Shown in pieces: positions 55,150 through 64,000 of a stretch of 64,000 bases of DNA. The notes beneath the pieces were generated by a model that saw nothing but the letters and a program-made list of their open reading frames with translations, was not told the origin of the DNA and did not search any database. A program made the translations under genes and the position numbers. Each line of letters begins with the position of its first letter. Positions within the stretch are counted from its first letter, which is position 1. Origin of the DNA: Cylicocyclus nassatus. Taxonomy: Eukaryota > Nematoda > Chromadorea > Rhabditida > Strongylidae. The DNA is taken from assembly GCA_958299035.1 (NCBI GenBank), contig CATQJL010000316.1:24901676-24965675 (forward strand). The letters are read 5' to 3'.

Positions 55150-55280
55150 CACTTGATCCACTTCGCTTTTGGTCAAATCAGTGAGTACTTGATCCATTTG
55201 ATCCACTTCGCCATGGGTCAAATCGGTGAACTAACCAATACCGAAGTGGATCAAGCTGATCAAGTGGATCAAGTATGGCG
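55150..55280. repeat. Short direct and inverted TTGATCCACTTCG repeats
   Basis: TTGATCCACTTCGC occurs at about 55155 and 55199 with following ..GGTCAAATC(A/G)GTGA. The inverse CGAAGTGGATCAAG, then GATCAAGTGGATCAAG, follows at about 55240-55274. This yields repetitive frames on both strands. Confidence 0.6.
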
Positions 55281-55504
55281 GTGCTTATGTAGCGGAGATA
55301 AAACTAATAAACTCAAACTCTCCAATTTTTGTTCCTGATTTTTTGATCGCTAAGAATATTTAAAATTCAGCATTCCTTAGTTTCACTTTTGATTTAAGTT
55401 TATGACCTACTCTTTTTTGGAGAAATGAATTTGCACTAACTGATCTTTCTACAGAGTGTTGCAAACTTCATATTCCTTTTATCGGGTTTTGATTTTGTTC
55501 AGAT

Positions 55505-55797
55505 TAGAACCTTATGTTTGATGAAACAGTACATATATTGCATACGAAAAAATGTTTACACATTGAAGTGGTTGCCTAAGCATTTTCAAATGATTTTTTT
55601 TGGATGTTTGGCGTGAGACTTATGTTCCAACTCAAAGATAGGCACCAAATGACCTGGTCTTTGAGTTGGAACATAAGAATTACACCAAAAATCCAAAAAA
55701 ATCACTTGAAAATGCCTAGGCAACTAATTCAATTCGTAAAGCACTTTTTTTTGTCGTATGCAATACATGTACTGTTTCATCATGCAAAAGGTTATAC
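55505..55797. repeat. Near-perfect palindromic MITE
   Basis: Arms of about 130 bp pair: TGATGAAACAGTACAT..ATTGCATACGA with its inverse, GTTGCCTAAGCATTTTCAA with TTGAAAATGCCTAGGCAAC, and CTTATGTTCCAACTCAAAGA with TCTTTGAGTTGGAACATAAG. Confidence 0.75.
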
Positions 55798-56104
55798 AGA
55801 TTTTCAAGCGTAGGGTAAGGTTTTCCATTATTATGATGTGGATACGGTAATAACAGCAAAACGTAAATAACAGTCATCTCTGTGCTTTCTTCACACAATC
55901 TGAAAGCTTTTGTACACCATTACGGTATGGATACGGTAACAACAGTAAATCTTACGTAACTAGTCATAATGACAAATTTTCATACTAAAATCTCGAGACT
56001 TTTGTTCATCATTAGATGGGTAGGGTAGCATGGGCATTCTAAGCCACATTAGCTACTTTGAAGTATTCAACTGCGAGTAGAGACTTCCTCTTCGGATCTC
56101 ATGG

Positions 56105-56515
56105 GCTTTCGTACCCTAAAATCCCATAGATAAGAGCGGTTTAATTTACCGGTGAAAAATGAATTGGAAAAATTGAAATTGTATGCAGTCACCCCTCTAA
56201 CTTGATGGATGGGTAAATAAAAATCGGAGAAGAAGTTTAGAAAAAGCTCCGCCCCTCAACTCTAAACCCCGCCCTTATATAAACAATTCATATAGAAAAA
56301 TAGCGATTTTAACGGAATTTCGGAATTTCTATATGAATTATTTATTAAGTGGGCGGGGTTTGGAGTTGAGGGGCGGAGCTTCTTCCATACTTCTTCTCCG
56401 TATTTTATTTATCCATACATCAAGTTAGAGGGGTGACTGCATTCAATTTCAATTTTTCCAATTCATTTTTCACCGGTAAATTGAACCGCTCTTATCTATG
56501 GGATTTTAGGGTAAT
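56105..56515. repeat. Near-perfect palindromic MITE
   Basis: Arms of about 190 bp: CCTAAAATCCCATAGATAAG and inverse at the ends; CACCCCTCTAACTTGATG and AGCTCCGCCCCTCAACTC pair with inverses; the centre is near 56310. Confidence 0.8.
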
Positions 56516-57118
56516 TTTGAAACAAATGTCCATCTGCTAGCTTCTACAGAAGGCCTACGGATTTGCAGTATTTCGCATCAGAATCCAGAAATCTGCTGAT
56601 TGGTGCGAATACCGAAATAGAAATGAAGATAAACTTTCATAAGCAAATCTTAAAAATTCAACAATCAACAGCTAAGCTTGAATATCAGGACTTGGTAAAA
56701 ATCTTGTATTTTAACAAATTCGCAATTTTATACTCAGTTTACTCCTATACGTTACCGTAACGGTCTAGTACGTCAACGTATCAGGAAAGACATTATACTG
56801 TATGCCAAATAACTTTAGTAGACTATCATCCATTCCATTCTTACATATCAAGCTCTCGCACGCCCTAACGAATTAACAACGCTTTTATCTCATATTTCTT
56901 TTATCTCACTTTTACCGTAACCCATGGGGATTACGCTAGCTTACCGTATATTAGTGCAAAAGGGCCTACATCTGTACGACCTTCAAAGGTGACGAAGAGT
57001 TTTGGAGCGTTTAGATGTTAGTCAGAAATACGAGTTGTTTACTATCACCATAGATCAATAAATAATTTTCTTAATGAACATATATAGTTTATCTTGATTG
57101 TGAACTGAGAACAAATAT

Positions 57119-57955
57119 TAGGTTATCCCAAAAGTTTTGTCCGTTTTTTCAAACCAAAATAAAACCACCCGCAATAAAGATCTGATTGAGTATCAAAATG
57201 CATTCTATGCAGCTTTTTCTTCTCTTTTTTATGGATACATTTTCGAACCACAATCTTGTACGCTTTTTTGATGATTGCCAAAATTCTCCACCCGTCATTT
57301 TTATCTGCTCAACGTTAGGCTAACTTGATGGATCAAATAGAGCAATTCTCGGACTAAGCTGGCATTTTTAGATTTTCCAATCGGCTGTTTTTAGCTTCAA
57401 AAAAAATATTTCTTCGGAGGTCTCGATTTTTGGCAAAGTCATAAAACACGCAAGTGCTGCAAATACACGAAAGCTTTTGAAGTTTTTGTGAATTGAAACA
57501 TGATTCTTATCGAACATTATTTATGCAACATAACCAAGTTTGATTTGCTTCAAAAAGCAGCTTTATGGAAAATTTCGGTACTTTTATGTGGTGAACGTAA
57601 TCAACCGCAGTTTTTATTAAATAAATAATTAAAATGGATTTACTAAACGTGGTCCATGTAATCTAAAATGGGTACAGTGTAGGCAAAGGTTGTTTTACAT
57701 AACAGTTGCCAGCATTCTTTGTAAACATCAGGATAAAATGTTTTGAAATTCAGAAAAGGTTTGGCGTTACAGCTAAGCTGCTCAAAAAGCCATGGCGATA
57801 AACATCGCAAAGACAGGGTGGATAGAAGAACAGATATAGCTGTAAGAAAGAGGATTGGAATCTGATTCAAATGGTTCCTAAGTCGTCCACGGATCAGTGT
57901 TCTGTGAATTTGTTAGCGACGAAAAAACGGACAAAGCTTTTGAGGCAACCTATAT
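57119..57955. repeat. Mariner-like MITE, third family
   Basis: TAGGTTATCCCAAAAGTTTT..GTCCGTTTTTTC at the left and GAAAAAACGGACAAAGCTTTTGAGGCAACCTATA at the right. About 840 bp without a transposase frame. Confidence 0.7.
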
Positions 57956-59933
57956 AGTAGTTCAATTTTTTCCAAGAAAAGAAAATTGTGCAATTCGATA
58001 AAACAATGAAAATAGCATGCGTGCAATTGCCCATTAATCATTTTTTTTGGTTTTAAGACATTACTAGGTAAGTAAATCTAAATTTCTTGGACTGAAACCA
58101 TGTAGGGAAGAGCAAAAGCGTGGTGTGTTGCATTGGAGGAGCAGAGCTTTCCCCCGGGGAGGCGTAGTTCGTCAAACGTCAATGCCCCAAAACTTCACAT
58201 TTTTCATTCAGATTATAAACAGCTTGTAGGGTCTTAGGCATATGTTTATAACAACGCTTAATAGGCGAGAATTCATTAATCGCTGGTTTAGGAAAAACAA
58301 GGGGATTATTTAGGCTTGAGCGGCAATTTTTAGAAAGAAGAAAAAGAAGCGTAAAAAGTGAGCTGAAATCTTATAAAAGGACTGGTTCAGAAGAATGAAA
58401 AGGTTCACTTAGTGCGCTAAACCACATCTAAAGTAAAGAGCTCGGCTTTACGAGCTCTATGGCTACATTTGAAAGGATCGGGAGAGCTTGCATATATTCT
58501 CTAGGGACACCGCTCACCAGAGCGTTCCTGACGAAGCAGCGCTTTTTGCGCTTCGTCGAAGAAGTGATGTCGATTACATGGAAGACAAAAAGCAGATGTG
58601 GGAATTGCGGACACCACACGGCTGCAAAGGACAAATCTTAGTCTTAGACGGCGGATGCCAGGGCCAGAAATGGGGTGGGAAAGAATAGCACAATTTTGCT
58701 GAAGATCAATCTTTTAATCGGAAAATCTAAACATTTTTCTCGGCATCAAATAAAATTAAATTGCCGTCTACGCGCCTGATATTTTATCGTGTAAGCTATG
58801 CCTCAGACCACTAAATTGACCGTGCCAGCGCCGTGCTAGCGCCGTACCGGATAGGCCCCTTATCGATCGATCGACGTGTCACTGGCACGACGCTGGCATG
58901 GCTCCGACACGAGGGAACTGTGGACGCAAAAGCCAATCAGTTTATGGTAAACTAATCATTACAAAAATTCCTACCGTACTTCTACATTAGGGGCTAGTGT
59001 TTGGTAAAATGTGTACTCTACTGTAGTTCTAAGTAAAGCTAGCGCACAAAATTGCTTGGGACATCTGTGACCACTAAGAGAGATAAACAGTTTAGCGGTT
59101 TTCAAAAAACTTAGTACCAATTGATTTCAGCACTTTACAAATTTGGCAATATGCCAAAGGTAGCTCAACTCATAAAACTAGTAATATGAGAGTATGCTCA
59201 GTCGACCTGGCCGTCACAGACAACAATTCATCGCAAGCAGAAACTGAACACCGTCGCCTACCACGGAAACAGTTCGCGTGCAGAAGAGACGGCAGATGCT
59301 AAGAGAAATGAGAGTGCGCGGGATCAGAGAGACGCAGAAAGCGTCCGCAATGGCGCCTCATCCCTGCGCTTTGAGTCGCTTATACTGTTTCTTGTCGACT
59401 GAAGCGGCAAAAAGCCTGTAAGCTTCTGATTTTATTGATCGATTCCATAAATTGCATCTTTAGCTCTACTCATAAAATGTAAAAAGGCACAACTAAGATA
59501 GAAAACTTGGTTTTGAGCAAGCGCTAATATCGCATCGATGCGTAGTCAAGCTATTTGTAACTTTTGATTTGTGGGCGACAACTGACCGTATAAATAGTTG
59601 ATAGCACCATTTTCCTGTTTGGAAAAGCGCCAGATTCTTACTTGTGCCCCTTGCATCTGCTTATGCGTGAAGAGAAAATAAAAGGAGAAGAATTCAGGAC
59701 ATCCTTAAAGAGCACAAAGGGTATGGGCAACAATTCCAAATCCAACGCCACGCCCTCAGCCTTTTCGGCGGGAAAAGCGGCGGTTTTTTGGTCAAATAGG
59801 TCCTGACACGATACGGTGAGTGGTGGTAGGGGTGGGAGGGACTTCAAGCTGTCTGCGTTTTGCGCGGGCGGTATGCCGCGGTCCCAGCTGTACAAAATGT
59901 GTAAAAACAGGGGGTGACGATCTTGCAATAGGT
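57956..59933. other. Intergenic, uncertain short frames
   Basis: Overlapping 60-66-aa frames at 58459-58688 (one with SRCGNCGHH, one with ELRTPHGCKGQILVLDGG) look mildly coding but have no splice context. GTGCCAGCG../CGCTGGCA near 58827-58900 forms a palindrome. 59290-59390 shares AGACGCAGAAAGCGTCCGCAA with 43990-44045. Confidence 0.35.
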
Positions 59934-61664
59934 CGTAACCAGAAGTGCGATGGGGGGAGCCGGGCCCACCAAAAGTGAGGTGGTCCCAGCCACAGCTTTT
60001 GGCCCACTCAAAAGTGAAGGTGGTAGTGCCGGACACTCACCTCCCGAAAACGTCGACCGGGAGGGGGGGGGGGGGGGGGGAGGAGCATTCGTCTATCCTT
60101 CCAGGTCGTTGCCGCCAGTGCGAGGAAAATAAGCAAAACGAATGCAAAAGAGATCCTTGAAAGCATATTTTTTTTTATGTATACAGCGTCATAAATGTCT
60201 ACAATAAATGCTTATCAAATAGTGTGTTTGGAAGTAAGACCCAGCGGAATTGTACGTATTTTATTAACTAAATTTTGTTATAATGTAAAGCGAAGAAAGT
60301 AGGTCGATCTAGGCAGTAACCGCCGAGAACCAGAATTTCGAATGATAAAATAATGAAAAATCGTGAAAAATCATTCCACTGTTACAAATCTGCTGGCTGA
60401 AGACCTCAGCAGTTGCGACTTCATAGGCTTTAAAGGGTAAGTGTTGTTCTACCAGACAGTGGAAAAAATCAGTTTGATTTGAGGAGTGGCCGCCGAGAGC
60501 GAGGATTTTGAAAAACTTTAAAAATCTTCTCAATTTTAGGTTGCTTAATGACATCTGACATTTAAACTCTTATAAATCCGGACTTTGAAGGTTTGTGATG
60601 TTGCGACTTCATAGGTTTTGTAAAGTGAGGTTTACCCTATTAGAATATGTCTTAGCTGTACCGATCCATTGAAACATCGCCGAGATACAGGCTCTTAAAA
60701 AAGCAGGTAAAAAACCGTTTTTCTCGTAACTTCTTCAGAACTGCATGAATCATGTTGCGACCTCATAGGTTAGATTCTCCTCTTCAAGAGCTTTCAGATG
60801 ATATTTAATATGTAGGAGATTCAATGTTTCTTGCGGCTCTAACCCGGGGTGGAGTACTCCTCTTCACTAATTCTCCACCCCGCCCTTTCAATGTATTGGC
60901 GGGAGGCCGCCAGTGGAGAATTAGTGAAGAGAGGTACTCTACCCCGGGCATATGCCGTGGGAGACGTGAATCCCCCACATGTTATATATCATTTGAAAGC
61001 TCTTGATGAGGAGAATCCAACCTATGAAGTCGCAACATGATTCATGCAGTTCTGAAGAAGTTATAAGCTGAAAAACGGTTTTTTACCTTCTTTCTTAAGA
61101 GCCTAGATCTCGGCGATGTTTCAAAGGATCGGTACAGCTGAGACATATTCTGATAGGGCAATCCTCACCCTACAAAACCTATGAAGTCGCAACATCACAC
61201 ACCTTCAAAGTCCGGATTTATAAGAGTTTAAATGTCAGTTGTCATTAAGCAACCTAAAATTGAGAAGATTTTTAAAGTTTTTCAAAATCCTCGCTCTCGG
61301 CGGCCACTCCTCAAATCAAACTGATTTTTTCCACTGTCTGGTAGAACAACACTTACCCTTTAAAGCCTATGAAGTCGCAACTGCGGAAGTCTTCAGCTAG
61401 CAGATTTGTAGCAGTGGAATGATTTTTCACGATTTTTCATTATTTTACCATCCGAAATTCTGGTTCTCGGCGGTTACTGCCTGGATCGACCTACTACATA
61501 GATATATGCTCTTAACACTTTTTTTACATTTCTTTTGCTTATTTTCCTTCTTTTGAGCTCTAGCAAAAAAAATTTTCAAACCCAAAAGTGAAGGTGGTCA
61601 CTATACCAGCTCAAAAGTGAAGGTAGGCGGAGAATCGCCTCCGACTATCGCACCTCTGGTCGCA
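59934..61664. repeat. Large foldback element, copy B
   Basis: About 1.7 kb, homologous to copy A (28614-30431) in the opposite orientation. Ends CGTAACCAGAAGTGCGAT and ATCGCACCTCTGGTCG, centre near 60895. GTTGCGACTTCATAGG motifs at 60412, 60600 and 60754 (one base changed) recur inverted in the right arm. Contains a G19-type run at 60064-60080. Confidence 0.8.
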
Positions 61665-61672
61665 ACACGATG

Positions 61673-62171
61673 TGCTTTAGTAGTGGGCGTGGCTTAGAGT
61701 TGAGAGGTGTGCTTTACATCAATTTTGAATGGCCACTTAACTAAAAGTACTGCAAGTACTTTCTATGACCTCAGATAATGTAATGTGAGCTTGAACAATG
61801 GCTATAAATCTAAGTTCATAACATCCAAAGTAAACATTACTTTGACTTCGCCTCAAGACGCAACTATCCCCTTGAGAGCTAAATTTATGAATGGAGTAAA
61901 GGACATGTGATGTATGTCTACGTGCTGAGAGAGGCTCAATGGAATTAGAGAGCATCTGAATACTGGATTATCTTTTGCTATATGCGGCCTAATATCAAGA
62001 TGTTCTTTGAAGTTGGTTGTTGCTAACTAATCCGAGTTAGTGGAGTTCCGGAATGGAAAACTGGGTGAAAGAAAGGGTACCACCTGCCCCCTTTTCCTGC
62101 AAGGCTGCGTTGGAACGGTAATGCACACCCCTCAACTTTAAGCCACGCCCACTCAGGCACATCGTGTTAGG
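61673..62171. repeat. Inverted-repeat element next to foldback B
   Basis: CACGATGTGC..AGTGGGCGTGGCTTA..GTTGAGAGGTGTGC at the left and GCACACCCCTCAACTTTAAGCCACGCCCACT..GCACATCGTG at the right. Confidence 0.6.
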
Positions 62172-64000
62172 ACCTGTTGCAAGAGTGGGTGGCAAAACTC
62201 TGAACAGTGGTTTATATGAGTAACAGGGCTACTGTTACCTTCTTTAATAGGAAGTTAAACATAATTTTGCATGACATATTAAAAACGAAATAATTTGCAA
62301 AACTGTTCGAAGAGGTGGAGGAGCTGCGGCACGAATCTTTCTTCAAAATTCTAGGTGTACGAGCTAGAAAATTTTTGAGAAACATAAAGAGTCTCTCACA
62401 AAAGATAGCTAACGCAGCACTCTTTCACCCAGAAAAATTTCTATCTTCCTCCCACATCTTCCCTTCACTCAAAATAACTTCTTTACCGCCACCGATTCAG
62501 CGCCTTAGTAACCCTCTCTGAACCCCCCCCCCGAGAATGGATCCCGAAGTTTTTAAAAGTTACTCACTTTAGTTATAAAAACGTGCATGACTTGCTTATA
62601 CTTGTAAATAATTGATTTATTTCTGAAAATTTTCAAAGATTTTAAGTAGCCTTGTAGAATAGTCGAGGTCATGGGCCTGCAAAGATTTTGGGAAGCATCC
62701 CTCGGAGTGCGTGGTGTTAGCCACAAACCTTCAATCAAAATCTTGCCGAATAAATAAATAAATAAATAGATAAATAAAATGATTTAAGCAACACGCCGAT
62801 GAAGTATAAACAATAATACGCTGACATAAATGCATTAACAATTACATTCAATATCAACAATTGCATAAACGAAAAAAATAATGATTAAAGAATTTGCTGG
62901 TATAATGATATTGATTGATTGCATAAATGTGTGTCAATAAATAAATAAATAAATAAATAGATTATTATAGCCTCGCTGACTTTCAAAAATAAATAGATGA
63001 ATAATAAGTGATGAACAAGTAGATAAAGCATTTTCCTTCTATTACAAAATTTCCAGTGTGCGGAATTTTCTTTAGAAGTAAACATCAAGGCTAACGTTGT
63101 GAGAGAGAATGTCGGGAGTGAAGACTCCTAATTGTTGTTCCCACGCACGCCATTGAGAAAAATTCGTTTTTGCGGACAACTGGTATGAGAGGAGAAGAAT
63201 TCGGATAAGTGCAGTGTAGCGAGTAGAATGTGTGGACCTTGTAGAGGAGAGCGAATATCGAATAAGCAACGGGGGAAGAAATCAAATCTGGCGGCGAATG
63301 CGAAAAAGCGCCAAAAGTCCTGGCCTTCCCAGCTTTATTTGCATCTCTTCAAAGGGTGCGTGATGGGTCTAAGCAAGAAGAATCGCATAGTATAAATAGA
63401 TAAAAGGAGCACAACATAATGAATTTTTGCGTTCATATATTTTTTTGCAAAAAAATCATGATAAAATATAACGATGGAGCAGAATAAATCGCTCACAAAA
63501 GTGTAAGCATAAAACAATTTTTTAATACATTTAAACAGAACTATTATAAGAATATTTGGCCATCTGGGAAGAAAACAACTCGAAGAAAAAATGAACTATT
63601 TCTGCTCGGTGTAATTTCAAAAATTGGATTTTTCTAAGGATATTTTTCCAACTAGGAATGGATATTTCAATCAAAAAAGGGCGATTTTAGCAGCAAATAT
63701 ATGAACCAGGCCAGCTCGCATTTCTAAAAAATTTTTTTTACGTATAGTGTATAAAAAATTCATGCAAACTGCACATTTATCGAAAATCGAATGCGGTAAA
63801 CCAAGCCGAGATATTCCTTCGAGGTGTTCTAGCGATTTTCAATCTGGAACAAAACCTCATTTTTCTGGCCTACGATAATGAAAGATAAGTTTGCGAAAAA
63901 TCGAAATTGTAAAACTTTGGAGTGCAAAACATTGAAAAATATAAAAAAATTCGTTCCAAAAACTTAATGAAACTTGAAAAATTGGACTTGCAACATAATG
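62172..64000. other. Right edge, no gene seen
   Basis: AT-rich. Simple (AAAT)n runs at about 62752-62780 and 62935-62960, a C-run at 62523-62531. No supported exon or RNA gene. Confidence 0.4.

Noticed and set aside
58459..58688. Overlapping 60-66-aa frames, one with a CxxC-type motif
   Set aside because: No splice sites, no domain and overlapping alternatives; kept only as a remark in the intergenic entry.
1..64000. CRISPR arrays, operons with ribosome binding sites, bacterial-type terminators
   Set aside because: The window is eukaryotic; no regularly spaced identical short repeats of CRISPR type were seen.

Overview
The window looks like nuclear DNA of a nematode, most likely a clade V (strongylid or rhabditid-like) species. 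Evidence: AT-rich DNA with many short introns ending in TTTCAG-type acceptors, acceptor-like sites just upstream of start codons that suggest spliced-leader trans-splicing, an HMG-CoA reductase without the multi-pass sterol-sensing domain, RTE-type non-LTR remnants, and very many palindromic MITEs. No species can be fixed from sequence alone.

Three conserved host genes could be rebuilt exon by exon with every splice phase closing: HMG-CoA reductase (+, 2437-7241, 13 exons, 568 aa, mevalonate pathway), PAICS (-, 33289-37691, 12 exons, 438 aa, two steps of de novo purine synthesis), and a divergent SLC7/CAT-type cationic amino-acid transporter (-, 39907-48693, 19 exons, about 705 aa). Between them lie a small secreted Arg/Ala-rich protein gene (-, 25993-26930) built as signal peptide, acidic pro-region, RVKR site and strongly cationic tail, and partial genes whose 5' exons were not found (30663-32122 +; 27460-27677 -; 25024-25332 +, weak).

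The central feature is a 13.6-kb Ty3/gypsy-type LTR retroelement on the minus strand (9749-23393), with a third tandem LTR copy at 9361-9748. Its LTRs look identical by eye, and a primer-binding site and polypurine tract sit where expected. One large ORF encodes Gag with a zinc knuckle, then an envelope-like glycoprotein inserted between nucleocapsid and protease, then protease and the start of RT. Two further frames carry RT/RNase H/integrase and the integrase C-terminus. A separate spliced gene before the 3' LTR encodes a 1229-aa UPF1-like superfamily 1 helicase. A donor in the leader ahead of gag and an acceptor ahead of the helicase are phase-compatible, suggesting a spliced subgenomic mRNA with a shared N-terminal peptide. 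The element lies beside a decayed RTE fragment.

The rest, and most introns, hold non-coding repeats: mariner-like MITEs of about 700-840 bp, foldback elements of 0.15-2.2 kb (including two copies of a 1.7-1.8-kb foldback with an internally repeated motif), short palindromic MITEs dispersed in introns of PAICS and the transporter, tRNA-like pol III promoter remnants, and several long G/C homopolymers. The right-hand third (48.7-64 kb) shows no convincing host gene.
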